This document shows positions 54,666-63,812 of a stretch of DNA of 64,000 nucleotides, in pieces. The stretch is from contig NZ_PNEC01000017.1 of the NCBI RefSeq assembly GCF_005886345.1, positions 60,269-124,268 of the forward strand. The letters are read 5' to 3'. The notes beneath the pieces were generated by a model that made no database searches, was not told where the DNA came from, and was given only the letters and a program-made list of their open reading frames with translations. The translations under genes and the position numbers were made by a program. Within the stretch, counting starts at the first letter, position 1; each line of letters begins with the position of its first letter. The stretch comes from Pseudoalteromonas phenolica. GTDB taxonomy: Bacteria; Pseudomonadota; Gammaproteobacteria; Enterobacterales; Alteromonadaceae.

Positions 54666-57600
54666 ATGAAGGATTTGAATTTAATGCGAACAGGTTTTAA
54701 ACCTTCAGCATTGGTTTTAGCGATACTCAGCACCCCAGCTTTTGCCAGTGTTGATTGTACAAATATCCCTCAGTGGGAAGCTGGCAAAGCTTACACTACA
54801 GGCATGAAAGCTCAGCAAGACAAAGTAGCTTATGAGTCTAACTGGTGGAACAAAGCCGAACCAAAGCTTCGCTCTGGTCAGTGGCAAGAGTGGACTAAGT
54901 TAGGAAGTTGTCAAACAGATTTGCCAGTTAACGAAGCGCCTAAGGTGACTTTATTAAGCCCTGCGAATGGCAATTTGCTGAACGAAAATGACAGCGTTGC
55001 CATTTTGGCCGAGGCCAGTGATACCGATGGTCAAGTTAAGCAAGTTGAAGTCTATTTAGACGGTCAATTATTAACTACGCTTAGCGCTGCACCATTTGAG
55101 TTTAATTGGACGGCAGTGGTTGGTGAGCATGTATTTTATGCGATTGCACAGGATGATGACGGTGCGCGAACGGAGTCGGCACGTCACTCTGTGACAGTTC
55201 AGAAGAAATCAAATGAGAACCGCGCACCGGTTGTAAGCTTAGCAGCGACTCTACCATCAGAATTAGAAGTCGGTTCGCAAGTAACATTTAACCTGAGTGC
55301 GTCAGACGCTGATGGTCACGCGGTTACGCAAACACTGACCGTGAATGGCGAAGTGGTTGTAAATAGCACAAAAGGGGCTGAGCAGTATATTTGGACACCA
55401 ACAGTTGCAGGCACTTACACATTCACGTTGACTGCTAAAGATGAGCTGGGCCTTGATGCAACTCCTGTGGAGCGTGTTTACATCGTCAAAGAAAAAGGTG
55501 ACCCAATTACAGGTCATGAAAACTGTCGTCCAGCAGGTCTATATCAAGCGCAAGGTGTACAACCTGCTTACTGTGATATTTATGATACAGAAGGCCGCGA
55601 GAAAATGGGGGCGGATCACCCACGTCGTGTTATTGGTTACTTCACAAGTTGGAGAAATGGCGCGAACGGTCAACCAAGCTATCTAGTAAAAGACATTCCT
55701 TGGGATAAAATCACCCACATAAACTATGCGTTTGCCCACGTCAATGCGGCGAATGAACTAAGTATCGGCGATCCAAATGCTGCCGGTAACGCGGCTACCA
55801 ACATGACTTGGCCGGGTGTTGAAGGTGCGGAGATGGATCCAAGCTTACCGTATAAAGGTCATTTCAACTTATTAAATAAATACAAAAAGCTACATCCTGA
55901 TGTGAAGACGATGATCTCTGTTGGTGGTTGGGCTGAAACAGGTGGTTTCTTCGATTCAAATGGTAATCGTGTGAACAGCGGTGGCTTCTATACAATGACT
56001 ACGAATGCTGATGGCAGTGTAAACCATGCTGGTATCGACGCATTCGTAGCAAGTGCGGTTAAATTCATCCGTGAGTATGGTTTTGATGGTGTAGACATTG
56101 ACTACGAATATCCTTCTTCCATGAAAGACTCAGGTCACCCTGATGACTTCCCAATTAGTAATGCCCGTCGTGCAGGTCTAAATGCCTCTTACGATGTGTT
56201 AATGCGTAAACTTCGTGAAGCACTAGATGCGGCAAGTGCTGAAGATGACACTCACTATATGCTCACAATTGCATCACCATCTTCTGGTTACTTACTGCGT
56301 GGTATGGAAACATTCCAAACAGCTAAATATCTAGATTTTGTGAACATCATGTCTTATGACTTGCACGGTGCATGGAACGATCATGTTGGTCATAACGCAG
56401 CGCTTTATGATACAGGTAAAGATTCTGAGCTGGCGCAGTGGAATGTGTATGGCACTAAAGAATTTGAAGGTATTGGTTACTTAAATACTGACTGGGCTGC
56501 GACTTACTTCAGAGGTGCGTTACCAGCAGGTCGTATCAATATTGGTCTACCTTATTACACCCGTGGTTTTAGAGACGTTCAAGGCGGTGAAAATGGCCTT
56601 TGGGGTCGCGCTGCTTTACCAAACCAAGCTGATTGTGCGCCGGGCACAGGTGTGGGTGAGAAGAATAAGTGTGGTAATGGTGCGGTTGGTATTGATAATT
56701 TATGGCATGACACCGTTGATGGCATTGAAGTACCTGCCGGTAGCAACCCGCTATGGCACGTTAAAAATCTGCAAAATGGCATCACGCCAAGCTACTTAGG
56801 TGTTTATGGTCTAGATCCGGTAAATAACCCTGAAGACAAAATGGTGGGTACTTATACGCGTCATTATGACAGCGTTGCCATTGCGCCTTGGTTATTCAAT
56901 CCAGAAAAGAAAGTGTTCTTATCGATTGAAGATGAAGAGTCAATGAAGACCAAGCTTGATTATGTGGTCAATAAAGAGCTTGGCGGTGTAATGTTCTGGG
57001 AACTTGCAGGTGACTTTGACTACGACACGCAAAAAGGCGAGTACTTCATGGGGAGTACGATGACGCGTCTTGCTTATGACACCTTCAACCAAGCATCAAC
57101 GCCTTATGGTGCGCATTTAGGTGACGGTGCATTTGTACCAGCAGCCAAAGCGGTTGATATTAAATTTGAGGCGAAGAACTTCCCAGTTGGCGATGATAAC
57201 TACCCAATTCGTCCAACTTTCGCGTTCACTAACAACTCAGAAATTGATTTATCTGGTGCAACGATTTCATTCAATATTCCAGTATCTACCTCTGCAATCT
57301 TTAAGTCAGATTGGAATGCGCAGAAGAAGTTAGGTATCAAGATTGATGCGAATAACTCTAATGCCGCTGGTAATAATATTGGTGGGTTTGAGAATGAATT
57401 CCACCGAGCGTCAATCACACTAACCAATGAGTGGGGCGGTGCAGTTGAATCATTTAAGCCGGGTGAAACGGTAAATGCGCAAGTACTTTACTACATACCT
57501 ATTACCGGTCCGGTTAACTTCACGATTGAAAAAGATGGTGCTTCGTATGCATTTGCGAGTGAGTATCCAAAACTACCAATCGCGACTAAGCCAGATACAG

Positions 57601-57824
57601 GTAACCCAGGTAACGGCGACCCCGGAACAGGTTCATGTAATGGGGTTGATGTAACCACCATTAACACTTACCCAGATTGGCCACGCACTGACTGGGCGGG
57701 CAACCCAAGCCACGCCAATGCAGGTGATTACATCATACACAACCAAGTCGTTTTCCAAGCCAACTGGTGGACATCGAAAGAGCCAGTTGAAGGCGGCGAT
57801 TGGAAAAAAGTGTGTGCTTTGTAA
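54666..57824 (+). CDS. Secreted GH18 chitinase with CBM5/12 at both ends (ChiD-like)
   Basis: The 1052-aa product has a signal peptide (ends near AFA), an N-terminal CBM5/12 (~30-82, with the aromatic NWWNKAEP), two Ig/PKD-like domains (~88-180 and ~186-277), a GH18 catalytic domain (~320-815) with DGVDIDYEY at 474-482 and catalytic acid Glu481, a further ~150-residue domain, and a C-terminal CBM5/12 (~1003-1052, QANWWTSKEP). It hydrolyses chitin outside the cell with retention through the substrate's N-acetyl group. Size, architecture and gene order match chiD of the chiD-cbp1-chiA cluster I recall from Alteromonas sp. O-7. It is the first gene of the cluster. Confidence 0.93.
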   Translation: MKDLNLMRTGFKPSALVLAILSTPAFASVDCTNIPQWEAGKAYTTGMKAQQDKVAYESNWWNKAEPKLRSGQWQEWTKLGSCQTDLPVNEAPKVTLLSPANGNLLNENDSVAILAEASDTDGQVKQVEVYLDGQLLTTLSAAPFEFNWTAVVGEHVFYAIAQDDDGARTESARHSVTVQKKSNENRAPVVSLAATLPSELEVGSQVTFNLSASDADGHAVTQTLTVNGEVVVNSTKGAEQYIWTPTVAGTYTFTLTAKDELGLDATPVERVYIVKEKGDPITGHENCRPAGLYQAQGVQPAYCDIYDTEGREKMGADHPRRVIGYFTSWRNGANGQPSYLVKDIPWDKITHINYAFAHVNAANELSIGDPNAAGNAATNMTWPGVEGAEMDPSLPYKGHFNLLNKYKKLHPDVKTMISVGGWAETGGFFDSNGNRVNSGGFYTMTTNADGSVNHAGIDAFVASAVKFIREYGFDGVDIDYEYPSSMKDSGHPDDFPISNARRAGLNASYDVLMRKLREALDAASAEDDTHYMLTIASPSSGYLLRGMETFQTAKYLDFVNIMSYDLHGAWNDHVGHNAALYDTGKDSELAQWNVYGTKEFEGIGYLNTDWAATYFRGALPAGRINIGLPYYTRGFRDVQGGENGLWGRAALPNQADCAPGTGVGEKNKCGNGAVGIDNLWHDTVDGIEVPAGSNPLWHVKNLQNGITPSYLGVYGLDPVNNPEDKMVGTYTRHYDSVAIAPWLFNPEKKVFLSIEDEESMKTKLDYVVNKELGGVMFWELAGDFDYDTQKGEYFMGSTMTRLAYDTFNQASTPYGAHLGDGAFVPAAKAVDIKFEAKNFPVGDDNYPIRPTFAFTNNSEIDLSGATISFNIPVSTSAIFKSDWNAQKKLGIKIDANNSNAAGNNIGGFENEFHRASITLTNEWGGAVESFKPGETVNAQVLYYIPITGPVNFTIEKDGASYAFASEYPKLPIATKPDTGNPGNGDPGTGSCNGVDVTTINTYPDWPRTDWAGNPSHANAGDYIIHNQVVFQANWWTSKEPVEGGDWKKVCAL

Positions 57825-57864
57825 GTCAAACCTTTAACTAGAAATTATTTAACCAGAAATCTAA

Positions 57865-57883
57865 GGGGCTGCTTGCCAGCCCC
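57865..57883 (+). other. Hairpin abutting the LPMO ribosome site
   Basis: GGGGCTG pairs with CAGCCCC around CTTGC, ending one base before the AAGGA ribosome site of the LPMO gene. There is no T tract, so it is likely an mRNA processing, stability or translation-control element. Confidence 0.65.
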
Positions 57884-57894
57884 AAGGAACTATC

Positions 57895-59460
57895 ATGAAA
57901 AAAATAATGTTATCGGCTATTGCTGTAGCAATGGGCCTGGGGTTTGCTGACTCTGTTTCTGCCCATGGTTACATGGATAGCCCCAAAGCTAGACAGGCAA
58001 TCTGTGAAGAGCAAGGCGGGTTTTGGTGGCCTAAAGACGGCAGCAATATTCCTAATGCAGCATGCCGTGCAGCTTATCAAGTTAGCGGGCAAGTGCAGTT
58101 TATACAGTTACATGAATTTGCAGCCAATGTACCTGATTATTTAAATCAAGCGGCAGTTGAAGCGGCAGTGCCCGACGGTGAGTTATGTTCAGGTGGTGAT
58201 GTAAATAAAATAGGCATCAACACACCTTCTGTTGATTGGCAGCGCAACGTTGTTAAACCTAATGCTAATGGCACCATTAAAATTCGCTACCGCGCAACGA
58301 CACCTCACAACCCAAGTTTTTGGCAATTTTATTTATCTAAACCAAGCGTAGATATTCACGCACAGCCACTAAATTGGGCTGATGTAGAGCTTGTACAAGA
58401 GCATGGCAATGTTGAGTTTTTTATGGCGCCTGATGGTAAGCGTTATTACGAAATGGACGTTGCCATTCCAGAGAAATTCAATGGTGAAGCCATTTTATTC
58501 AGTCGCTGGCAGCGTAATGATGTAGTTGGAGAAGGGTTTTATAACTGTTCTGACATTACCATTGAACGAATAACTGATCCTAACCCAATTGAATGGCATG
58601 TGGCAGGTTACTTCATTAAACAAGGGCAAGAAGCCAATGTAGGCGACACAGTTTGGCTGCGTTTATTTGATGCCAATGGCCAAGAGCTAATTCAGCAACA
58701 ATTAAAAGTTGCCGCTGATATGCCAAATTGGCAGCAACAATTGGCTGAGCAAGTGAGTCTAGACTTTGCCAATTTAATCCAAATAGGTGTCAAAGATGCA
58801 CAAGGTAATGTGTTGTTTGATAATAAAAACCTGCTTTCAAACCAAGTGTTTGTAACTGATAAAAATCACACCTTTAACCTTACAGTGGTTGCAGCACCAA
58901 AAAATACACCACCAACAGTGCATACGCCAGACACATTGATACTTGATGAAAATACCAGTGCGCATCTACATGTTCATGCCTTTGATGATGAGCAGCAGAC
59001 CCTTGACTTCTCATGGCAACTGCCAACACCTCTGACATTTACTGGTACAGGTTCAACCATCACGGTACAAGCGCCCGAAGTGACTGCTGATACAGAGTAT
59101 GCGGGAGAAGTCAGCGTTTCTGATGGCGAGTTTACTAAGACTGTGCCTCTCACTGTTGTCGTAAAAAATGTGCCAATCACAACCCCTGATGATACATGGC
59201 AAAAAGACAAAGCTTATTCAGCAGACGATACCGTTGTGTACCTGGGCAAAAACTATCGAGCAAAATGGTGGGTAAAAGGTGAGACACCTGACAGTTCACC
59301 AGCCTGGGAATTAATTGATGCTAATAGCGGTAATGAGTGGCAAGCCAACCAAGCTTATAACAGCGGCGATATTGTGACTTTTGAAGGAAAGCAATATCAA
59401 GCTCGCTGGTGGACACGAGGTGAAACTCCAACTGGCAGTAACGTGTGGAAAGCGCTTTAA
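57895..59460 (+). CDS. AA10 lytic polysaccharide monooxygenase, GbpA/Cbp1-like
   Basis: The 521-aa product has a signal peptide cleaved after VSA, exposing His24 as the N-terminal copper ligand (HGYMDSPKARQ); the second ligand is His138 in TTPHNPSFW. Module order: AA10 (~24-215), a GbpA domain-2-like module (~224-320), an Ig/PKD-like domain (~335-425), and two CBM5/12 modules (~430-475 and ~480-521, with YRAKWWVKGETP and YQARWWTRGETP). It oxidatively cleaves crystalline chitin and so opens it for the two chitinases. It lies between them, 70 bp after the first. Confidence 0.93.
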   Translation: MKKIMLSAIAVAMGLGFADSVSAHGYMDSPKARQAICEEQGGFWWPKDGSNIPNAACRAAYQVSGQVQFIQLHEFAANVPDYLNQAAVEAAVPDGELCSGGDVNKIGINTPSVDWQRNVVKPNANGTIKIRYRATTPHNPSFWQFYLSKPSVDIHAQPLNWADVELVQEHGNVEFFMAPDGKRYYEMDVAIPEKFNGEAILFSRWQRNDVVGEGFYNCSDITIERITDPNPIEWHVAGYFIKQGQEANVGDTVWLRLFDANGQELIQQQLKVAADMPNWQQQLAEQVSLDFANLIQIGVKDAQGNVLFDNKNLLSNQVFVTDKNHTFNLTVVAAPKNTPPTVHTPDTLILDENTSAHLHVHAFDDEQQTLDFSWQLPTPLTFTGTGSTITVQAPEVTADTEYAGEVSVSDGEFTKTVPLTVVVKNVPITTPDDTWQKDKAYSADDTVVYLGKNYRAKWWVKGETPDSSPAWELIDANSGNEWQANQAYNSGDIVTFEGKQYQARWWTRGETPTGSNVWKAL

Positions 59461-59619
59461 ATAACGAATTATTAATATAACAACCCAAAGGATTTTAAAT
59501 TGAACGAGCAAGTTTAAGGCTAAGCGCCAATGCATTAAGGTGCATGGGTAATGCGGTAAATTTGTGAGTTTAGATTAAGAAACGGCGGGTTTTAACAACA
59601 AGTCTGAAGGAACTATAAT

Positions 59620-62232
59620 ATGTTTAAACTTCTAACCTCGGCAGTTGCTGTAGCAGCAGCCATGAGCGCAACCAGTGCAATCGCTGCACCGGCAACACCA
59701 AGCTTAAATTGGGAACCGCAAAATTACTCTTTTGTCGAAGTCGACTTAGAGGCAATTGGCTCTTATAAAAAGCTGGTAAAAGCCAAGTCAGAAGTACAGA
59801 TCAATATTCAATGGAATGCATGGTCTGGCTCTGCAGGTAATAGCTATAAAGTGTATTTTGATGATCAAGTTGTCAACGAAGGTTCTGTTGCTGTAGGTTC
59901 AAATGGCGGCACAATTTCATTTCCTTACACTAAATCTGGTCGTCATGAACTGCGCGTAGCACTGTGTGACGAGACAGGCTGTTCTAAGTCTGCGGCAAAA
60001 CCGATCGTTATCGCTGATACAGACGGTGGTCATTTAGCGCCATTGCCATTAGATTTCGATCCAAATAATAAAACTTACCCAAAACAAACAGACACTGTTG
60101 TAGGTGCTTACTTTGTAGAGTGGGGTATTTATGGTCGTAAGTTTGATGTCACTAAAATTCCAGCTGATAACCTAACGCACATTCTATATGGCTTCATTCC
60201 AATTTGTGGTGAAAATGCATCTTTGGGTGAGATTGAGAATGGCAACAGCTTACGTGCGCTTCAAACAGCCTGTGCTGATTCACAAGACTACGAAGTGGTT
60301 ATTCACGATCCATGGGCTGCTATTCAAAAAGCACTACCAGGTGTAGACAGCAAAGATCCAATTCGTGGTACTTATGCACAGTTAATGGCGTTAAAACAGC
60401 GTAACCCTGACCTAAAAATCTTACCTTCTGTAGGTGGTTGGACGCTATCTGACCCATTCCATGGTTTTACTGTTAAAGCAAACCGCGATGTGTTTGTAAA
60501 CTCAATGAAAGAGTTCCTAACAACGTGGAAGTTCTACGACGGTATCGACATTGACTGGGAATTCCCAGGTGGCGGTGGTCCAAATGCGAATCTTGGTAGC
60601 CCAGAAGATGGCGCGGCATATGTTGCGTTAATGAAAGAGTTACGAGAAATGCTTGATGGCCTTGAAGCTCAAACAGGTCGTAAATACGAGCTTTCTTCAG
60701 CGATTGGTACAGGCTACGACAAAATTGAAGACGTAGATTACCAGCAAGCAGCTCAGTATATGGATTATATTTTTGCGATGACGTATGACTTTTATGGTGG
60801 CTGGAACACTGTAACGGGTCATCAAACAGCGCTTTATTGTGGTTCTCATATGAGCACTGGAGAGTGTGAAGGTACTGGCTTAGATGATAAAGGCGAGCCG
60901 CGCAAAGGCCCAGCTTACACAACTGACAATGCAGTGAAGTTATTGTTAGCGCAAGGTGTACCGAGTAATAAAGTTGTTGTTGGTACAGCAATGTACGGTC
61001 GTGGTTGGGACGGTGTTTACCCACAAAACGCTGCGATTGCTGGCAACCCTATGACCGCCCCTGGTAGCGGCAAACTGACAGGTTCTAAAGAACAAGGCAT
61101 TTGGGAAGCGGGTGTTATTGATTATAAAGGCATTAAGTCTTATATGATTGGTGCAAACGAACAAGGTGTGAATGGCTTTGAAGTAGGCTATGACGACCAA
61201 GCTGAGGGTGCATATGTATGGAACCGTAGCACAGGCAAGTTAATTACTTACGATAGCCCGCGTTCAGTAAAAGCAAAAGGCCAATATGTTCGTGCTAATG
61301 ATCTAGGTGGTTTATTCGCATGGGAAATCGATGCTGATAATGGCGATATTCTAAATGCAATGCACGAAGGTTTAGGTGCAAGTGATACACCAGTAGACCG
61401 CGCACCAGTTGTTAATGTTGTTTCAGAAGTGAGTGTTGAATCTGGTAAATCAGTATCAATCAGCGCAACAGCAACAGATCCTGAAGGTAAAGCAGTAAGC
61501 TTTACTTGGACAGGTGATAGTGCACTTGTATTGACTGCAAATGGCGCAAGTGTAGATGTGGTTGCACCGAGTGTAACGGCTGACAGTGTTTATACAGTAA
61601 ATCTATCAGTTTCAGATGGTAAAAACGTCGTTGACCGCCAAGTTAAAGTTATGGTGAAAGCGCCAGTTACTGACAACAAAGCACCAGAAGTGGGTGCAGT
61701 TACAGATGTAACACTAGACGAAAATACATCTACAGCACTTTCTGTTACAGCGACAGACCCTGAAAACCAAGCATTAACTTACACTTGGGTTGTGCCAGGT
61801 CATACAGTTACAGGCTCAGGTAATTCAGTCACTCTAAATGCGGGTGAAGTTACTGCAACTGAAACGGTACAAGGTTCAGTATCTGTCAGTGACGGTGTGA
61901 ACACGGTAACTCGTACATTTAGCGTAACAGTAAACAATGTCGATGATAACGGTGGTACAACATGGGACGCTAACACTATTTACAACACGGGTGATGTCGT
62001 TTTATACAACGGTAAAGAGTATAAAGCTCGCTGGTGGACAAAAGGTGATAACCCTGCAACGAGCAGTGTTTGGGAAGAAGTAATTCCTGATGATGGAACT
62101 GTTCGCGCATGGCGTGCTGACCTTGTGTATAACACAGGTGATGTAGTCAGTCATGAAGGTATGCAGTACGAAGCTCAATGGTGGACACAAGGTCAAACAC
62201 CAGGTAGCAGCAGCGTATGGCGTAAGCTTTAA
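59620..62232 (+). CDS. chiA: Secreted GH18 chitinase, ChiA-like, with two CBM5/12
   Basis: The 870-aa product has a signal peptide (ends near AIA) and a ChiN/FnIII-like N-terminal domain (~25-135) as in Serratia ChiA. The GH18 domain (~155-590) has DGIDIDWEF at 307-315 and catalytic acid Glu314 (Serratia ChiA: Glu315). Two PKD/Ig-like domains (~600-680 and ~687-770) and two CBM5/12 modules (~775-820 and ~827-870) follow. The CBM pair resembles that of the LPMO next door, which suggests module sharing by recombination. It acts as a processive exochitinase if it behaves like Serratia ChiA. It is the last gene of the cluster, with an AAGGA site. Confidence 0.93.
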   Translation: MFKLLTSAVAVAAAMSATSAIAAPATPSLNWEPQNYSFVEVDLEAIGSYKKLVKAKSEVQINIQWNAWSGSAGNSYKVYFDDQVVNEGSVAVGSNGGTISFPYTKSGRHELRVALCDETGCSKSAAKPIVIADTDGGHLAPLPLDFDPNNKTYPKQTDTVVGAYFVEWGIYGRKFDVTKIPADNLTHILYGFIPICGENASLGEIENGNSLRALQTACADSQDYEVVIHDPWAAIQKALPGVDSKDPIRGTYAQLMALKQRNPDLKILPSVGGWTLSDPFHGFTVKANRDVFVNSMKEFLTTWKFYDGIDIDWEFPGGGGPNANLGSPEDGAAYVALMKELREMLDGLEAQTGRKYELSSAIGTGYDKIEDVDYQQAAQYMDYIFAMTYDFYGGWNTVTGHQTALYCGSHMSTGECEGTGLDDKGEPRKGPAYTTDNAVKLLLAQGVPSNKVVVGTAMYGRGWDGVYPQNAAIAGNPMTAPGSGKLTGSKEQGIWEAGVIDYKGIKSYMIGANEQGVNGFEVGYDDQAEGAYVWNRSTGKLITYDSPRSVKAKGQYVRANDLGGLFAWEIDADNGDILNAMHEGLGASDTPVDRAPVVNVVSEVSVESGKSVSISATATDPEGKAVSFTWTGDSALVLTANGASVDVVAPSVTADSVYTVNLSVSDGKNVVDRQVKVMVKAPVTDNKAPEVGAVTDVTLDENTSTALSVTATDPENQALTYTWVVPGHTVTGSGNSVTLNAGEVTATETVQGSVSVSDGVNTVTRTFSVTVNNVDDNGGTTWDANTIYNTGDVVLYNGKEYKARWWTKGDNPATSSVWEEVIPDDGTVRAWRADLVYNTGDVVSHEGMQYEAQWWTQGQTPGSSSVWRKL

Positions 62233-62241
62233 TCGTTGAAA

Positions 62242-62278
62242 CTGGTGGGTATAAGTTGAAGCAAGTTATACCTACCAG
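62242..62278 (+). terminator. Hairpin after the chitin cluster, possible terminator
   Basis: CTGGTGGGTATAA pairs with TTATACCTACCAG (13 bp, one G-T pair) around an 11-base loop, 10 bp after the chiA stop. There is no T tract, so it may protect the 3' end rather than terminate. Confidence 0.55.
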
Positions 62279-62764
62279 CATTGATGAAACATATCTAAGG
62301 TAAGTGTTTGCCAATTTGGCAGGTTCTATATCAAAGATGGCTAACACGGATATTCATCTAGAGGGAAGGACCCCCATTTCTATTAAGAAAGCCACAACTT
62401 TGATGTTAGTGTTTTTTCTTACATTTAATGACAACAACGATGAACTTTAGAGCGAGTAAATACAGGAATTATTTAAAAGCTTTCGTTTGTTGATAAAGCC
62501 CGTTTTCTACAAAAAATATAAGAAAAATACATGGCAAGACTCTATTTTCATACCATTTTTAATTAATTAAAAAGTGAGAAAAGCTCAGTGACAGTAAAGG
62601 CTTTAACAATTTCTTCTTTTCATTATGTACAGAGTTATGAGTAAGTAACTTTTAATCGAGTAAGCATCACAAAATAATATATAAAGACATTTCCGATATT
62701 TAGATAAAGCTTTTTTAGCTTACCCCTTTAACAAAGGATTTAGCGATTCGCCCGAGTTGGGCAG
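62279..62764. other. Intergenic region, 486 bp
   Basis: No ORF of note. It lies between the chitin hairpin and an orphan plus-strand terminator. Near 62750 a GCCC-GAGTT-GGGC hairpin precedes the terminator. A small RNA could lie here. Confidence 0.35.
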
Positions 62765-62787
62765 GCGCAAAGGACTGCGCTTTTTTT
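62765..62787 (+). terminator. Orphan Rho-independent terminator
   Basis: GCGCA pairs with TGCGC around AAGGAC and is followed by seven T on the plus strand. The nearest plus-strand gene ends 530 bp upstream, so it ends either chitin read-through or an unannotated transcript. Confidence 0.8.
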
Positions 62788-63760
62788 ATTTTGGTATTGC
62801 TAAATGCGACATTGGGCTCACAACTCCCTGCCCACCTTGTTGAATAACATGAGTATAAATTTGTGTGGTTCTTACATCGCTATGCCCGAGCTGTGCTTGA
62901 ACCGTTCTGATATCAGCGCCACTTTGTAAAAGATGTGTCGCAAAAGAATGACGCAAAGTATGTGGTGTGACTTGCTTAGCGATTCCGGCAAGTTGGGCTG
63001 CCTTTTTTACCGCTCTTTGTACTTGCTTTTCGTCTATGTGATGGCGTCTCAAATGTTTGGTTTCAGGATCTAGACTGAGTTTTGATGATGGAAATAAATA
63101 CTGCCAATTTAAAGTTTTGTTTTGTCCTTGGTATTTATCTCTTAGGCGATATGGTAACCATACTCCATCAAAAAGCGGGTTTTGTAGATCAAGTTGCAGG
63201 TGGCTTCGCACTTGCTGTATTTGAGTTAACAATAAAGGTACTAATTCTTTAGCCAATGTCACGACTCTATTTTTACCCCCCTTACCATCCCAAATACGAA
63301 TACAATGGTAATCGAAGTCAATATCTTGAACTCGAAGACGCATTGCTTCCATCAGTCTTAAACCACTGCCATAAAGTAACGCGCAGGATAAATAGTGGCG
63401 AGTGTTACACATTCTAAATAAAGTGGCGACTTCATCTTTTGTAAGCACCACTGGTAACTTTCTAGCTCCTTGACTTTTATTAAAATTCAGATTTAACGAA
63501 AGGGGAGTGCTTAAAATTTCTTTATATAAGTATGACAGTGCATTTAATGCTTGAGATTGCGTGCCCTGAGCAACATTTTGCTGATTTGCTAAATGACTTA
63601 AAAACAGTTCAACCTCGGTATTCCCCATAACACTTGGGTGGCGCATAGCATTAAAGCGTATGAATGCAGCTATCCATCTTAAATAAGATTCAATGGTTCG
63701 TTTAGCGTATCGGCGCAGATACATGTGCTCTTGCACCATAGTTAGAAAAGGTGATTTCAT
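62786..63760 (-). CDS. intI: Integron integrase (tyrosine recombinase)
   Basis: The 324-aa product has the tyrosine recombinase catalytic residues Arg135 (GSGLRLMEAM), Lys160, His267 and Arg270 (HTLRH), His293 (LGHSD) and Tyr302 (IYTHV). The extra ~30-residue block before the active centre (~210-245, with KHLRRHHIDEKQVQRAVK) separates IntI integrases from XerC/XerD. No frameshift or missing key residue is visible, so the enzyme should be active. It lies at the window's right edge facing left, so attI and any cassettes should lie to the right. A LexA box 26 bp upstream indicates SOS control. Confidence 0.93.
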   Translation of the reverse strand: MKSPFLTMVQEHMYLRRYAKRTIESYLRWIAAFIRFNAMRHPSVMGNTEVELFLSHLANQQNVAQGTQSQALNALSYLYKEILSTPLSLNLNFNKSQGARKLPVVLTKDEVATLFRMCNTRHYLSCALLYGSGLRLMEAMRLRVQDIDFDYHCIRIWDGKGGKNRVVTLAKELVPLLLTQIQQVRSHLQLDLQNPLFDGVWLPYRLRDKYQGQNKTLNWQYLFPSSKLSLDPETKHLRRHHIDEKQVQRAVKKAAQLAGIAKQVTPHTLRHSFATHLLQSGADIRTVQAQLGHSDVRTTQIYTHVIQQGGQGVVSPMSHLAIPK

Positions 63761-63785
63761 AGGTAAACTTTAATGTAAAATAATA

Positions 63786-63801
63786 CTGTTTATATAGACA
63801 G
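63786..63801. promoter_or_regulatory. LexA (SOS) box of the integrase gene
   Basis: CTGT-TTATATAG-ACAG, an exact CTGT-N8-ACAG match with an AT-only-but-one core, 25 bp upstream of the intI start codon. SOS control of integron integrases is established for class 1 and Vibrio integrons. Confidence 0.85.
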
Positions 63802-63812
63802 TGTTTGGTGGT

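Noticed and set aside
60473..61024. 183-aa minus-strand ORF inside chiA
   Set aside because: Antisense to a highly conserved GH18 domain; His/Leu/Gln-rich composition is typical of a shadow frame.
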